A stretch of 64,000 bases of DNA from Pseudorhodobacter wandonensis (GCF_001202035.1 NZ_LGHT01000045.1:124001-188000); one strand, 5' to 3'. Positions 1-11,323 are shown, counted from the first letter of the stretch. Program-made: numbers and translations. The notes: a model not told the origin generated them from the letters alone.

Positions 1-402
1 ACCGGAAAACAGTGCCTGCGTTGTGGGAAAGTGAAAGGTGATATGGCCGAGCGTATGGCCCGAGAGGTCGAAAATATCGGCGCGTTCGCCGCAGATCGTG
101 ACGGTTTCGCCATCCTTTAGCGAATGATCCAGCGCGGGCAAGCGGTGGGCATCGGCAGCGGCGCCCCAGATTTTTGGCCGCGCGGGCAAGCCTGCGACAA
201 GATCGGGCAGGCCGTCGATATGGTCCCAGTGATGATGTGTTAACAAGACATCGGTAAGCTGCCAGCCGCGGGCCGCAAGGGCCGCAAGGATGGGAGCGGC
301 CTCGGGGATGTCTACCAGCGCGGTTTCCTGCGTGGCCGCGTTGTGGATGAGATATGCGTAATTGTCTTTCAGGCAGGGGATGGTCAGGATTTCAAGTGCC
401 AT
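1..402 (-). CDS. gloB: Hydroxyacylglutathione hydrolase (glyoxalase II), 3' end beyond window
   Basis: This is the N-terminal 134 residues of glyoxalase II, which hydrolyses S-D-lactoylglutathione to D-lactate and glutathione in the cytosolic methylglyoxal detoxification route. The metallo-beta-lactamase metal-binding motif THHHWDHIDG lies at residues 55-64, and a second metal-ligand motif, SGHTLGHI, is near residue 117. The start MALEILTIPC matches the family. The reading frame stays open to base 1, so the C-terminal domain is off the window. It is divergent from the methyltransferase at 465 and leaves only about 60 bp for both promoters. Confidence 0.95.
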   Translation of the reverse strand, partial: MALEILTIPCLKDNYAYLIHNAATQETALVDIPEAAPILAALAARGWQLTDVLLTHHHWDHIDGLPDLVAGLPARPKIWGAAADAHRLPALDHSLKDGETVTICGERADIFDLSGHTLGHITFHFPTTQALFSG

Positions 403-464
403 GGTCTTTTGCCTCGGTTTCGGTATTGTTATGTTAACTTCGCCCGAAAAAGGCCTTGGCTGCA

Positions 465-1238
465 ATGCATCTTGATGTGCTGGATCTTCGCAATTTCTAT
501 TATCGGACCAAACTGGGCCGCGTGGCGCAGCGTGCGATCAGGGATACGGTGGTGCGGATGTGGCCTTCGGCCGCCGGACAAACGGTTGTCGGCTTTGGCT
601 TTGCCGCGCCATTGATGCGGCCCTATCTGGCCGATGCGCGGCGGGTGCTGGCGTTGATGCCCGCGCCGCAAGGGGTGATGCCCTGGCCTGCGGGCATGGC
701 GAATGTGGCGGTGCTGTGCGAAGAAACCGCATGGCCGCTGGCCACAGGAATTGTGGACCGGCTGATCATGATGCACGGGCTTGAAACATCGGAGCAGCCG
801 TCTTTTGTCTTGGAAGAGGCCGCGCGGGTGCTTGGCCCCGGCGGGCGGGCGCTGTTTATCGTGCCGTCACGTTCGGGCCTGTGGGCGCGGCGCGATGGAA
901 CGCCTTTCGGTTTTGGCCGCCCTTTTTCGATGCGCCAGCTGGAAACGCAATTAAAGCAGCATGACTTCACGATCGAGCACAGCACATCGGCGCTGTTTGG
1001 GCCGCCCTCGGGGCATCCGTTCTGGCTGCGGACATCCGATTTCTTTGAGCGCAACGGCAGGCGGTGTTCGGCCTTGCTGACCGGTGGCGTGCTGATCGTC
1101 GAGGTGTCAAAGCAGCAGCGCGCGCCGGTGCAGGGGGGCTTGGGGGCTGTGGTGCGCCGCCCGTTGCGGGTGCTGGAGGGCATGGGCCAAGGCGCGCCCG
1201 AACCTGCGCTGCGGGGCAAAGCGCCGACGGGTGACTGA
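465..1238 (+). CDS. Class I SAM-dependent methyltransferase-like protein
   Basis: A 257-residue protein of the type often found next to gloB in Rhodobacterales. The middle of the protein carries methyltransferase-type features: [19 protein letters not shown] around residues 120-140 resembles the post-motif II/III strand of class I enzymes. The usual glycine-rich SAM loop near the N-terminus is weak (VGFGFAAP), so the substrate and even the activity are uncertain. The ATG at 465 ([14 protein letters not shown]) is preferred over the TTG at 456, because homologues begin there as I recall them. A basic, Arg-rich tail follows residue 215. Confidence 0.75.
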   Translation: MHLDVLDLRNFYYRTKLGRVAQRAIRDTVVRMWPSAAGQTVVGFGFAAPLMRPYLADARRVLALMPAPQGVMPWPAGMANVAVLCEETAWPLATGIVDRLIMMHGLETSEQPSFVLEEAARVLGPGGRALFIVPSRSGLWARRDGTPFGFGRPFSMRQLETQLKQHDFTIEHSTSALFGPPSGHPFWLRTSDFFERNGRRCSALLTGGVLIVEVSKQQRAPVQGGLGAVVRRPLRVLEGMGQGAPEPALRGKAPTGD

Positions 1239-1715
1239 ACCATACCGCATGGCATGGACGCGCGCCTGCTGATTCGCCGTGCGGGCGGTGATGCACATCG
1301 CATGCGGCCCATGCTGCGCGATTGGCGAGAGGGCTGCTGCCTGAGTTTGAAGCCGGTAAATTGTTGCACCTGAACTGCGAGAGCGAAAGGGGCGCCCAAA
1401 CCAGAATCATGATGCCGCCCCTTGGGGCCATTGTTTTGTGAAACCGGCATAAGTTTTTCATATTCGGGCAGGCGGGGCGGCGCCTTTCGGGGCAAAACTA
1501 CAGATTGAACTTGTTTTCGGCGTTGGGATGATGCTGTTTAGATGCAGCGCGACATGTTAGCGCAGATCACAGGCAATTTACTATTTCTTCATGGTTGCGG
1601 CAGAAAACCGCCTCTGCTACACACCTTCAAAATTCAGACGCATGCATGTGTATGCGCCATAGGATGCCCTTGTTTTATGTGACGTGAAACGGGGCCTAAT
1701 TTCGGAAGGGATGAC
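1239..1715. other. Intergenic region ahead of the F1-ATPase operon
   Basis: There are 477 bp without a convincing gene. Reading frames here are shadows of the methyltransferase or lack a ribosome-binding site. A weak hairpin (8-bp arms AAGGGGCG and CGCCCCTT, 1387-1394 and 1416-1423) may end the upstream transcript. A short inverted repeat CGCAT-N8-ATGCG lies at 1639-1656. The promoter of atpHAGDC must be in this stretch, but I cannot pick a clear -35/-10 pair. Confidence 0.5.
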
Positions 1716-2276
1716 GTGTCAGAATCAGCTTCGATCTCCTCCGGCATTGCTGCACGCTACGCCACTGCTCTGTTCGAGCTGGCGAAGGAAAGCAAAGCGA
1801 TCAAGACGCTGGAGGGTGACATTGACGCCCTTGATGCGGCCTTGGGCAGCTCTGCCGACCTGAATGCCTTGATCGCCTCGCCGGTATACACCCGCGCGGA
1901 TCAGGCAAAAGCGATTGCAGCAATTGCCGCGAAAATGGGGCTTTCACCCCTGAGCGCCAATACATTGGCATTGATGGCGTCAAAACGCCGTCTGTTTGTG
2001 TTGCCGCATCTGACCAAGATTGTGCAAGACAAGATCAGCGAAGAAAAAGGCGAGGTGACCGCTGAGGTGACTTCGGCCGTCAAGCTGAGCGCTGCACAGG
2101 CGAAAAGCCTTGCCGCGACACTGAAAGCCAGTGTCGGCAAGGATGTGAAACTGAAAACCGCTGTCGATGAATCCCTCATCGGTGGTCTGATCGTAAAGCT
2201 GGGTTCTACCATGATCGATACGTCGGTTAAGGCAAAGCTCGCGGCTCTCCAGAATGCAATGAAAGAGGTCGGATAA
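1716..2276 (+). CDS. atpH: F1F0 ATP synthase subunit delta
   Basis: This 186-residue OSCP/delta subunit links the top of the F1 hexamer to the peripheral b/b' stalk. The start is GTG, placed about 6 bases after the GGAAGGG ribosome-binding site, and the protein begins [16 protein letters not shown]. The C-terminal signature around residue 160 ([25 protein letters not shown]) is typical of delta. It is the first gene of atpHAGDC: its TAA stop directly abuts the ATG of atpA. The b-type partners are encoded about 59 kb further along in the separate Fo operon. Confidence 0.97.
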   Translation: MSESASISSGIAARYATALFELAKESKAIKTLEGDIDALDAALGSSADLNALIASPVYTRADQAKAIAAIAAKMGLSPLSANTLALMASKRRLFVLPHLTKIVQDKISEEKGEVTAEVTSAVKLSAAQAKSLAATLKASVGKDVKLKTAVDESLIGGLIVKLGSTMIDTSVKAKLAALQNAMKEVG

Positions 2277-3815
2277 ATGGGTATCCAAGCAGCTGAAATT
2301 TCTGCGATCCTGAAGGACCAGATCAAAAACTTTGGCCAAGAAGCCGAAGTGGCCGAAGTTGGCCGCGTATTGAGCGTAGGCGATGGTATCGCCCGTGTTC
2401 ATGGTCTGGACAAGGTTCAGGCAGGTGAGATGGTCGAATTCCCCGGTGGTATCCGCGGTATGGCCCTTAACCTCGAAGTCGATAACGTCGGTATCGTTAT
2501 TTTCGGCGATGACCGCGCGATTAAAGAAGGTGACGTTGTCAAGCGCACCAAGTCGATCGTGGACGTTCCAGTTGGTGACGAGCTGCTGGGCCGTGTTGTT
2601 GACGGTCTGGGTAACCCGATCGACGGCAAAGGCCCGATCGGCGCGAAAAAGCGTGCGATTGCAGACGTTAAGGCCCCCGGCATCATTCCGCGCCAGTCGG
2701 TGCATGAGCCAATGGCAACCGGCCTGAAATCGGTTGACGCGATGATCCCCGTTGGCCGTGGCCAGCGCGAATTGATCATTGGTGACCGTCAGACAGGTAA
2801 AACAGCCATCGCGCTGGACACCATTCTGAACCAGGCGTCCTACAACAAAGCCGCTGGCGATGACGAAAGCAAAAAGCTGTACTGCGTTTACGTAGCTATC
2901 GGCCAAAAGCGTTCGACTGTTGCGCAGTTGGTGAAGAAGCTGGAAGAAACCGGCGCGATTGCATACACCACTGTTGTGGCTGCGACCGCTTCTGATCCGG
3001 CACCGATGCAGTTCCTGGCACCTTACGCCGCGACCTCGATTGCCGAACACTTCCGTGACAATGGCCGCCACGCGCTGATCATCTATGATGATTTGTCCAA
3101 GCAGGCTGTATCTTATCGTCAGATGTCGCTGCTTTTGCGCCGCCCACCAGGCCGCGAAGCCTATCCTGGCGACGTTTTCTATCTTCACTCGCGCCTGTTG
3201 GAGCGTTCGTCGAAGTTGAACAAAGATCATGGTTCGGGTTCGTTGACCGCGCTGCCGATCATTGAAACCCAAGGCGGCGACGTTTCGGCGTTTATTCCGA
3301 CAAACGTGATTTCGATCACCGACGGTCAGATCTTCCTTGAAACCGAACTGTTCTATCAGGGCATCCGCCCCGCTGTGAACACCGGTCTGTCGGTGTCGCG
3401 CGTTGGGTCGTCTGCTCAGACGGATGCGATGAAATCGGTGGCTGGTCCGGTTAAGCTGGAATTGGCGCAGTACCGCGAAATGGCGGCCTTTGCGCAGTTT
3501 GGTTCCGACCTTGACGCCTCGACCCAGCAGTTGCTGAACCGTGGTGCGCGTTTGACCGAATTGATGAAGCAGCCACAGTATGCACCGCTGACAGGCGCAG
3601 AAATTGTCTGCGTGATCTTTGCCGGTACCAAGGGCTACCTTGATAAAATCGCGGTAAAAGATGTTGGTCGTTATGAGGCTGGCTTGCTGAAGCACCTGCG
3701 TTCTAACCATGCGGATCTGTTGGCGGATATCACCAACAACGACCGTAAGGTGAAGGGCGAGCTTGAGGACAAGATCAAAGCCGCATTGAATGCATACGCA
3801 AAAGATTTCGCCTAA
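2277..3815 (+). CDS. atpA: F1F0 ATP synthase subunit alpha
   Basis: The 512-residue alpha subunit forms the alpha3beta3 catalytic hexamer and carries the non-catalytic nucleotide sites. The Walker A motif GDRQTGKT is at residues 169-176. The signature [17 protein letters not shown] lies near residue 370, where the conserved Arg (arginine finger) reaches into the beta-subunit site. The length is normal for the family. It follows atpH with no gap, so translation is probably coupled, and atpG starts 12 bases after its stop. Confidence 0.99.
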   Translation: MGIQAAEISAILKDQIKNFGQEAEVAEVGRVLSVGDGIARVHGLDKVQAGEMVEFPGGIRGMALNLEVDNVGIVIFGDDRAIKEGDVVKRTKSIVDVPVGDELLGRVVDGLGNPIDGKGPIGAKKRAIADVKAPGIIPRQSVHEPMATGLKSVDAMIPVGRGQRELIIGDRQTGKTAIALDTILNQASYNKAAGDDESKKLYCVYVAIGQKRSTVAQLVKKLEETGAIAYTTVVAATASDPAPMQFLAPYAATSIAEHFRDNGRHALIIYDDLSKQAVSYRQMSLLLRRPPGREAYPGDVFYLHSRLLERSSKLNKDHGSGSLTALPIIETQGGDVSAFIPTNVISITDGQIFLETELFYQGIRPAVNTGLSVSRVGSSAQTDAMKSVAGPVKLELAQYREMAAFAQFGSDLDASTQQLLNRGARLTELMKQPQYAPLTGAEIVCVIFAGTKGYLDKIAVKDVGRYEAGLLKHLRSNHADLLADITNNDRKVKGELEDKIKAALNAYAKDFA

Positions 3816-3827
3816 AGGGGTAGGTAG

Positions 3828-4703
3828 ATGCCGAGCCTAAAGGACTTAAAAAACAAGATCACGAGTATCAAAAATACTCGTAAGATTACAAAAGCCATGC
3901 AGATGGTTGCCGCGGCGAAACTTCGCCGCGCGCAGGAAGCTGCCGAAGCTGGTCGGCCCTATGCCGAGCGGATGACAGCAGTGATGGCGGGGCTTGCGGC
4001 CTCGGTTGGCACCTCTGCCTCGGCGCCCCGGCTTTTGGCCGGGACCGGCGAGGACAAGGTGCATCTGCTGGTGGTGATGACGGCTGAACGCGGCCTTTGT
4101 GGCGGTTTCAACTCTTCGATCGTGCGGATGGCACGGTTGAAGGCGCAGGAACTGCTGGGCAAAGGTAAGACGGTCAAGATTTTGACCGTTGGCAAAAAAG
4201 GCCGGGAACAGCTGAAGCGCGATTTCGCGTCATTGATGATCGGTCACGTTGACCTGTCTGAGGTGAAGCGGGTGGGCTATACCCAAGCGCAGGCGATTGC
4301 CAAAGACATTCTGACACGCTTTGACGCGGGTGAGTTTGACGTGGCGACGCTGTTCTTTAACCGTTTCCAATCGGTTATCAGCCAAGTCCCAACTGCGCAG
4401 CAGGTAATTCCCGCAAAGTTTGATGCGGCGGATGCAGGCGATGCAGTTGCTTTGTACGATTACGAGCCGTCAGAGGAAGGCATCCTTGCCGACCTGTTGC
4501 CGCGCGGTGTAGCGACGCAAGTCTTTACCGCTTTGCTTGAAAACGGGGCCTCGGAACAGGGTGCCCGGATGAGTGCGATGGACAACGCAACCCGCAACGC
4601 CGGCGATATGATCGACAAGTATACGACGATCTACAACCGCTCGCGTCAGGCTGCGATCACCAAAGAGCTTATTGAAATCATCTCGGGCGCTGAGGCGCTC
4701 TGA
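3828..4703 (+). CDS. atpG: F1F0 ATP synthase subunit gamma
   Basis: This 291-residue subunit is the rotating central shaft. It has the typical N-terminal coiled-coil segment ([20 protein letters not shown]) and the matching C-terminal helix with [18 protein letters not shown] near residue 250, the two strands that enter the alpha3beta3 bore. The motif [13 protein letters not shown] is at about residue 87. An AAGGGG ribosome-binding site lies just before the ATG. It sits in its usual place between atpA and atpD. Confidence 0.98.
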   Translation: MPSLKDLKNKITSIKNTRKITKAMQMVAAAKLRRAQEAAEAGRPYAERMTAVMAGLAASVGTSASAPRLLAGTGEDKVHLLVVMTAERGLCGGFNSSIVRMARLKAQELLGKGKTVKILTVGKKGREQLKRDFASLMIGHVDLSEVKRVGYTQAQAIAKDILTRFDAGEFDVATLFFNRFQSVISQVPTAQQVIPAKFDAADAGDAVALYDYEPSEEGILADLLPRGVATQVFTALLENGASEQGARMSAMDNATRNAGDMIDKYTTIYNRSRQAAITKELIEIISGAEAL

Positions 4704-4712
4704 CCCGCTTAA

Positions 4713-6158
<1,446 letters not shown>

Positions 6159-6167
6159 GGGGGCGAC

Positions 6168-6566
6168 ATGGCCGCGACTTTGCAATTCGACCTGGTATCA
6201 CCGGAAAAGCGGCTTGCCTCGTTTCAGGCGGTCGAAGTCCAGATTCCGGGCGCTGATGGCGACATGACGGCGATGGAGGGGCATTCCCCCACCATCACCA
6301 CCTTGCGCCCCGGCATTCTGAAGGCAGTTGGTGCCGATCAAACATTGGCGTTTGCTGTGACCGGCGGTTTTGCCGAAATCACGGCGGCAGGTGTTTCGGT
6401 TCTGGCCGAGCAAGCTGTTGCAGTCGATGATCTGTCTGGCACTGTGCTGGATGGCATGATCGAACAAGCCCGCGAGCTGGCCGCTATGGCATTGCCCGAG
6501 GATAAGGATGCAGCGGAAAAGCTGGTGCAGGATATGATGGTTTTGCGGAACCACGAAGCGCACTAA
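6168..6566 (+). CDS. atpC: F1F0 ATP synthase subunit epsilon
   Basis: This 132-residue subunit sits at the foot of gamma and contacts the c ring. The N-terminal beta-barrel domain is recognisable (LQFDLVSPEKRLASF, then GADGDMTAMEGHSP around residues 25-40). The C-terminal helical part is short and Glu/Asp-rich, as is common in alphaproteobacteria, where ATP-hydrolysis inhibition is often handed to other proteins. It is the last gene of the operon and is followed within 20 bases by a strong terminator. Confidence 0.96.
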   Translation: MAATLQFDLVSPEKRLASFQAVEVQIPGADGDMTAMEGHSPTITTLRPGILKAVGADQTLAFAVTGGFAEITAAGVSVLAEQAVAVDDLSGTVLDGMIEQARELAAMALPEDKDAAEKLVQDMMVLRNHEAH

Positions 6567-6584
6567 GCCCGTGATAAAATTCTG

Positions 6585-6616
6585 AAAAGGCCCCGACGTT
6601 GTTCGGGGCCTTTTTT
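6585..6616 (+). terminator. Rho-independent terminator of atpHAGDC
   Basis: A perfect 10-bp stem (AAGGCCCCGA at 6587-6596 with TCGGGGCCTT at 6603-6612) with a 6-base loop runs into a T tract (6611-6616). It lies 20 bases after the atpC stop. Confidence 0.93.
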
Positions 6617-6740
6617 ATTCGGGCAGGGGGGCCTTGGGTTTGGCCGCGTGATTGGGGCTAGTGATTTGGACTAGTGATTTTCTGGGCTGCATCTATTCTG
6701 TCGCGGGGCTTTGGGATTTAAAGCAGTGGGACGATTTGGA

Positions 6741-7091
6741 ATGAAGCGATTTTTGGCCCATAGTTTGGGCATCGAGCAGGGCTCGCCTGTGTTGTTTTCA
6801 GATTTTGCCGATGGCGGCGCGATGTGGACCGGGAATGGCCCGCGCGAAAGCCGCCATGTTGTGACGTTTTCGGAGGCTTTTGTCGGCGTGCCGGTGGTCA
6901 CGGTTTCGATTTCGATGTGGGATATGGACCGCGCGACCAATTCGCGGGTCGATATTACAAGCGAGGAAGTGACGGCCGAGGGGTTTCATCTGGTGTTTCG
7001 CACCTGGGGCGATACACGAGTGGCCCGTATCCGCGCGGATTGGACCGCGATTGGCAGCCTGCGCGATGCGGATGATTGGGTGCTGGATTAG
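6741..7091 (+). CDS. H-type lectin domain protein
   Basis: This 116-residue protein consists almost wholly of an H-type lectin domain, the beta-sandwich fold of snail agglutinin and discoidin II that binds GalNAc-like sugars. The characteristic order is visible: FSEAFVGVPVVTVSIS, then DMDRATNSRVDITSEEVTAEGF, then RTWGDTRVARIRADWTAIG. There is no signal peptide, so any export would be non-classical. The ATG at 6741 has a GGGA ribosome-binding site about 9 bases upstream; the in-frame TTG at 6711 does not. It stands alone between the atp terminator and prsA. The ligand is unknown. Confidence 0.8.
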   Translation: MKRFLAHSLGIEQGSPVLFSDFADGGAMWTGNGPRESRHVVTFSEAFVGVPVVTVSISMWDMDRATNSRVDITSEEVTAEGFHLVFRTWGDTRVARIRADWTAIGSLRDADDWVLD

Positions 7092-7097
7092 GCAGGC

Positions 7098-7119
7098 GCC
7101 CCCCCGTTTGTAGGGGGGC
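7098..7119. terminator. GC-rich hairpin between convergent genes
   Basis: Six C (7100-7105) pair with six G (7113-7118) around a 7-base loop, extended by a G-C pair. It sits between the lectin gene and the end of prsA, which converge here. No T tract follows on either strand, so it is only a candidate bidirectional terminator. Confidence 0.45.
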
Positions 7120-7142
7120 ACATTCAACGGACCGCAGGCGTT

Positions 7143-8159
7143 TTAGCTGCGGTACATGCCTTCGTAAATCGGGCTAAGGGTTTCAGTTTCGAACAGCGAG
7201 GACACGGATGTGCCGTTCCAGATGTTCAAAATAGCCTGGGCAAACATTGGTGCGGTTGGCAGGATGCGGATGTTGGGGCAGTTTTTGACGGCATCTGTGG
7301 CGGCGATGGAATCGGTGATAACCAAAGATTTCATCACGGAATTGGTCACGCGGGCGACTGCGGGGCCAGACATCACACCGTGGGTGATATAGGCGTGAAC
7401 CTCGGACGCACCGTTTTCAAGCAGCACTTCGGCGGCTTTGCACAGGGTGCCCGCCGTATCGCACATGTCGTCGACGATAATGCATTTCTTGCCCGTGACA
7501 TCACCAATCACCGTCATTTCAGCCACTTCACCGGCCTTTTCGCGGCGTTTATCAACGATTGACAGGGGGGCGCCGATGCGTTTGGCCAATTCGCGTGCAC
7601 GGGCCACGCCGCCTACGTCGGGCGACACGACCATTGTATCCGCCATCGAGCCTTTGAATTGCGACATGATGTCGAGCGCAAAGATCGGTGAGGCGTAGAG
7701 GTTATCAACCGGAATATCGAAGAAACCCTGAATCTGGGCTGCGTGCAGATCGAGCGTCAGGATGCGTTCGATGCCGGCCTCGACCATCATATTCGCCACC
7801 AGTTTCGATGAAATCGGTGTGCGGGCCTTGGTGCGGCGATCTTGGCGGGCATAGCCGAAATAGGGGATCACAGCGGTGATGCGCGCGGCCGATGAACGGC
7901 GCAGCGCGTCGGTCATGATCAGCAGTTCCATCAGGTTGTCGTTGGCAGGGTTCGAGGTGGGCTGGATGATGAACATATCCTCGCCACGGACGTTTTCGAA
8001 CACTTCGACGAAAATCTCGCCATCGTTGAACCGTTCCACCCGTGCGTCAACCAATCCCACGCTCATGCCACGGTGCAGTGACATGCGCCGCGCAATGGCG
8101 GTTGCCAAGGGCATGTTGGCATTGCCGGAGATTAACTTGGGTTCATTGCTGGTGGCCAT
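7143..8159 (-). CDS. prsA: Ribose-phosphate pyrophosphokinase (PRPP synthetase)
   Basis: This 338-residue enzyme makes 5-phosphoribosyl-1-pyrophosphate from ribose-5-phosphate and ATP, feeding purine, pyrimidine, His, Trp and NAD synthesis. Family signatures are present: the phosphate-binding segment [18 protein letters not shown] near residue 140, the flexible-loop region [19 protein letters not shown], and the PRPP-binding motif [14 protein letters not shown] near residue 225. Length and start ([15 protein letters not shown]) fit bacterial class I enzymes. It is transcribed alone, convergent with the lectin gene. Confidence 0.98.
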   Translation of the reverse strand: MATSNEPKLISGNANMPLATAIARRMSLHRGMSVGLVDARVERFNDGEIFVEVFENVRGEDMFIIQPTSNPANDNLMELLIMTDALRRSSAARITAVIPYFGYARQDRRTKARTPISSKLVANMMVEAGIERILTLDLHAAQIQGFFDIPVDNLYASPIFALDIMSQFKGSMADTMVVSPDVGGVARARELAKRIGAPLSIVDKRREKAGEVAEMTVIGDVTGKKCIIVDDMCDTAGTLCKAAEVLLENGASEVHAYITHGVMSGPAVARVTNSVMKSLVITDSIAATDAVKNCPNIRILPTAPMFAQAILNIWNGTSVSSLFETETLSPIYEGMYRS

Positions 8160-8264
8160 GGGTTCGTCCTTTGAGCAGTGGCAGCAGGGATTCGGGTGGC
8201 ATTGACACCGCTTATCATCGGGCTAGGGTCGGCGCAAACCTTGGACAGCCGGAGAGGCGCTAAA

Positions 8265-8861
8265 ATGACCCATATTGATTACTACTTTGCCACTATTTCC
8301 CCGTTCACTTATTTGGCGGGCACACGGCTGGAAGAAATCGCCGCAAGGCATGGGGCAAGCATTGCGTATAAGCCGTTGGATGTGGTGGCGCTGTTTGGCC
8401 GCACCGGCGGGCAGGCGCCAAAGGACCGGCATGAAAGCCGCAAGGCCTATCGCGTGCAGGAAATGCGGCGGCAGGCGGCCAAACTGGCGATGCCGATGAC
8501 CCCTGCGCCGATGTTTTTCCCTACCAACCCCGCGCCGTCATCCTATGCCATTATTGCGGCACAGGCGGCGGGTGGTGGGGATTTGGGCGGTTTGGTCCAT
8601 GCCATCACGCGGGCCTGCTGGGCGGAAGAAAAGAACATCGCCGAGGATGAGGTGATCCGCGCGGCGCTGACGGCGGCAGGGTTTGATGCGGGGCTTGCCG
8701 ATCGCGGGATGTTGGCAGGGGCCGAGACCTATGCCGCCAATCTGGAAGAGGCCGTTTCGCGCGGGGTGTTCGGTGCGCCGTTCTATGTGGTTGGCGACGA
8801 GAAGTTTTGGGGCCAGGACCGGCTAGAGGACCTGGATCTGTATCTGGCAGGCAAGCTGTAA
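8265..8861 (+). CDS. DsbA-fold 2-hydroxychromene-2-carboxylate isomerase-like protein
   Basis: A 198-residue kappa-class GST/HCCA-isomerase-type protein with a thioredoxin (DsbA) fold. The start MTHIDYYFATISPFTYLAG gives the family's YxxxxSPFxYL motif with the active-site Ser in place of Cys. The C-terminal GVFGAPFYVVGDEKFWGQDRLEDL motif contains the cis-Pro loop typical of the family. Members isomerise glutathione adducts in aromatic degradation or have unknown substrates; no aromatic pathway genes are nearby. The ATG at 8265 has a GGAGAG ribosome-binding site, so the longer in-frame start at 8178 is not needed. Confidence 0.85.
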   Translation: MTHIDYYFATISPFTYLAGTRLEEIAARHGASIAYKPLDVVALFGRTGGQAPKDRHESRKAYRVQEMRRQAAKLAMPMTPAPMFFPTNPAPSSYAIIAAQAAGGGDLGGLVHAITRACWAEEKNIAEDEVIRAALTAAGFDAGLADRGMLAGAETYAANLEEAVSRGVFGAPFYVVGDEKFWGQDRLEDLDLYLAGKL

Positions 8862-8874
8862 GGCGCGGGCGCTG

Positions 8875-9891
8875 TTAGCCGCGAAAGGCGTCTAGCAGCG
8901 CGTCAACCTCTTGCGCTGTGGTGCACCATGCGGTGACAAGGCGGCACAATCCGTCGCCCATGTCGTAATAAACCGCCCCAGCCGCTTTGGCGCGGGCATG
9001 GGCGGCAGCGGGCAGGCGGGCAAAGGCGATATTGGCCTGCACCGGATGCAGCAGCTCTGCGCCGTCAATCGCGCCTAGACCTGTGGCAAGGCGGGCGGCC
9101 ATCGCGTTGGAATGGCGGGCCAATTCCAGCCAATAGCCGTTTTCAAACCATGCCCCAAGCTGTGCCGCGACATAGCGCATTTTTGAGGTGAGGTGGCCCG
9201 CGCGTTTGCGGCGCAGCTCCAGCTCCCATGACTTGGCGGGATCAAAGAGGACAATCGCCTCGGCCCCCAAGAGACCGTTTTTGGTGCCACCCAGCGTCAG
9301 CACATCAACACCTGCGCGCCACGTCAGATCGGCGGGGCTGGCGTTGGTGGCGGCCAGCGCGTTGGCAAAGCGGGCGCCATCCAGATGCGTGGCAAGGCCC
9401 GCCGACTTGGCAAGCGCGGTCAGGGCGGTGGTTTCGGCAACCGAATAGGTGGTGCCGGCCTCGGTCACGTTGGTCAGGGACAGGGTTGAGGGCTGCACCG
9501 AATGCACCGAGCCGTCGGTTTGCGCCAAGGCGGCTGCCAGCGTATCGGGCGTCATTTTGCCATGCGCGCCTTCGGCCAAAAGCAGCTTGGCGCCGCCGCT
9601 GAAAAACTCGGGCGCGCCGCATTCATCCTCGGCGATATGGGCGCGGCGGTGGCAGAGAACGGCGCCGAAAGGCGGGGTGTAAAGCGCCAGCGCCAGCGCA
9701 TTGGCGGCGGTGCCGGTGGTGACAAGGTGAACCTCGGCCTCGGGCGCGTCAAATACGTCGCGGATTTGGCTGCGCAAGTGGGCCATCGGTGCATCGGCCC
9801 CGTAAGACAGGGTTTGGCCGGTGTTGGCGCGGGTCAGGGCATCCATGATCGGCTGCGGGATGGGCGCGCCGTTGTCTGAGGCGAAAAACAT
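8875..9891 (-). CDS. ltaE: Low-specificity L-threonine aldolase family protein
   Basis: A 338-residue PLP-dependent fold-type I lyase of the threonine aldolase/beta-eliminating family, which cleaves L-threonine or L-allo-threonine to glycine and acetaldehyde. Supporting features are the GTAANALAL helix that stacks near PLP, THLDGARFANALAA (Asp binding the pyridine nitrogen) near residue 180, and TLGGTKNGLLGAE with the PLP Schiff-base lysine near residue 205. Its ATG overlaps the TGA of the upstream YcgN gene (ATGA at 9888-9891), indicating translational coupling within the leftward operon. Confidence 0.92.
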   Translation of the reverse strand: MFFASDNGAPIPQPIMDALTRANTGQTLSYGADAPMAHLRSQIRDVFDAPEAEVHLVTTGTAANALALALYTPPFGAVLCHRRAHIAEDECGAPEFFSGGAKLLLAEGAHGKMTPDTLAAALAQTDGSVHSVQPSTLSLTNVTEAGTTYSVAETTALTALAKSAGLATHLDGARFANALAATNASPADLTWRAGVDVLTLGGTKNGLLGAEAIVLFDPAKSWELELRRKRAGHLTSKMRYVAAQLGAWFENGYWLELARHSNAMAARLATGLGAIDGAELLHPVQANIAFARLPAAAHARAKAAGAVYYDMGDGLCRLVTAWCTTAQEVDALLDAFRG

Positions 9892-10373
9892 CAGGGACGC
9901 TCCGCTATGATATAGTTTTCCCAGTCTTCCTCATCCACCTGCGATTCCGGCACGGTCCAGCCGCGCACAGAGGCATCTGCGAGGTGCACCGATTCCGGAT
10001 CGCCGGAAATGAGGGGGTGCCAATCGGCCAAGGGTTTGCCTTCATGGACCAAACGATAGGCGCAGGTGGTGGGCAACCAATAGGCGATTTGTTCCAGCTT
10101 TTTGGGGGTAAGCTGCACGCATTCCGGCACATATTTGTGGCGGGTCGCGTAGTTGGAGCAGCGGCAGCTATCGCCATCAAGCAGGCGGCAGGCGACGCGG
10201 GTAAAGGCAACCTCGCCATTGTCTTCATATTCGATCTTGTTCAGGCAGCATTTGCCGCAGCCATCGCACAGCGCCTCCCATTCTGCGCCTGACATCTTTT
10301 TCAGCGGCACAGTTTCCCAATAGCGCGGGCGCAGGCCGGTGGCGGCGGCGATAGGGGGCAGTTTTTCGGTCAT
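9891..10373 (-). CDS. YcgN/YkgJ-family cysteine cluster protein
   Basis: A 160-residue protein of the UPF0260 (YcgN) family. A dense cysteine set is visible: CDGCGKCCLNK near residue 35 and CRLLDGDSCRCSNYATR near residue 62, with further Cys downstream, suggesting Fe-S or Zn binding; no activity is established. The start at 10373 (MTEKLPPIAAATGL) overlaps the ribF stop by ATGA, which makes it preferable to the longer in-frame start at 10409. Its own stop overlaps the ltaE start in the same way, so ribF-ycgN-ltaE appear translationally coupled. Confidence 0.9.
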   Translation of the reverse strand: MTEKLPPIAAATGLRPRYWETVPLKKMSGAEWEALCDGCGKCCLNKIEYEDNGEVAFTRVACRLLDGDSCRCSNYATRHKYVPECVQLTPKKLEQIAYWLPTTCAYRLVHEGKPLADWHPLISGDPESVHLADASVRGWTVPESQVDEEDWENYIIAERP

Positions 10374-11296
10374 TTTACAGCCTGCAGAATGTTGCGCGCG
10401 CGGTCGCAATCGGCGTGCATTTGGGTGACTAGGGCATCAAGGCTGTCGAACTTTTCCTCGCCACGCAGCCATTCGACAAAGGCGATGGACAAGTGCTGGC
10501 CATAAAGATCGCCTTTGAAATCAAAGAGAAAGGTTTCAAGGTTGGGGCGGTTTTCGCCAAACATCGGGCGGGTGCCAAGGTTGGCGGCGCCAAGGTAATG
10601 GCCTTTTTGCGGGCCGGTCAGCACATCGGCATAAACGGCGTAAACGCCATTTCGGGGCAGGTGCAGGCCGGTCACATCCATATTGGCGGTGGGAAAGCCC
10701 AGTTGCCGCCCGCGCTTTTCGCCATGGATCACCGCGCCATCGATGCGGTGCCAATGGCCCAGCATTTGGCTGGCGGTTCTGGTGTCGCCGTCTGACAAGG
10801 CCTGCCGGATGCGGGTTGAGGAAATATCGGTGTTATCCACCTGCACAAGATCGGCAAGATGGACCGTGATGCCCTGTTCGGCACATAGGGTTTTCAAATC
10901 GGCGGCGGTGCCTTTGCGGCCTTGGCCAAAGCAGAAATCGGCGCCGACGGTGACATGCGACACACCAAGGCCATCGGCCAGAACCTGCGTCACGAAGGCT
11001 TGCGGTGACAGGCTGGCGAGGGTGGCGTCAAAAGGCAGCTCGAACAGGGTTTGGACGCCCAGTTTGGCCAAGCGGTTGGCGCGGGCCTCGGCATTCATCA
11101 GGCGAAACGGGGCGGAGTGCGGGGCGAAATAGCTGCGGGGGTGGGGTTCAAACGTCACAATTCCCAAGGGGCCATGCTGTGCTGCAAGCGAGATGACGTG
11201 TTGGTGGCCAAGGTGAACGCCGTCAAAATTGCCCATCGCAACGGATGCGCCGCGGTGTTCGGGGGAAATCCCTTGCCAATGTTGATAAACCTGCAT
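10370..11296 (-). CDS. ribF: Bifunctional riboflavin kinase/FAD synthetase
   Basis: This 308-residue enzyme phosphorylates riboflavin to FMN and adenylates FMN to FAD. The N-terminal nucleotidyltransferase domain begins with SVAMGNFDGVHLGHQHV (GxFDGxHxGH signature, residues 19-35), followed by a conserved SSTRIRQAL motif near residue 161. The C-terminal flavokinase domain has GEKRGRQLGFPTANMDV near residue 195 and GAANLGTRPMFGENRPNLETFLFDF. It leads the coupled ribF-ycgN-ltaE group, with the MaoC and HAD genes upstream on the same strand. Confidence 0.97.
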   Translation of the reverse strand: MQVYQHWQGISPEHRGASVAMGNFDGVHLGHQHVISLAAQHGPLGIVTFEPHPRSYFAPHSAPFRLMNAEARANRLAKLGVQTLFELPFDATLASLSPQAFVTQVLADGLGVSHVTVGADFCFGQGRKGTAADLKTLCAEQGITVHLADLVQVDNTDISSTRIRQALSDGDTRTASQMLGHWHRIDGAVIHGEKRGRQLGFPTANMDVTGLHLPRNGVYAVYADVLTGPQKGHYLGAANLGTRPMFGENRPNLETFLFDFKGDLYGQHLSIAFVEWLRGEEKFDSLDALVTQMHADCDRARNILQAVK

Positions 11297-11323
11297 GCCC
11301 GTCCTTACGGGCGATGCCCGATG

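Noticed and set aside
1980..3710. A 576-codon open frame on the minus strand opposite atpA
   Set aside because: It is a shadow of a codon-biased essential gene; it has no family resemblance and atpA is unmistakable. The same applies to long antisense frames over atpD (4470-6185) and groEL (15400-17130).
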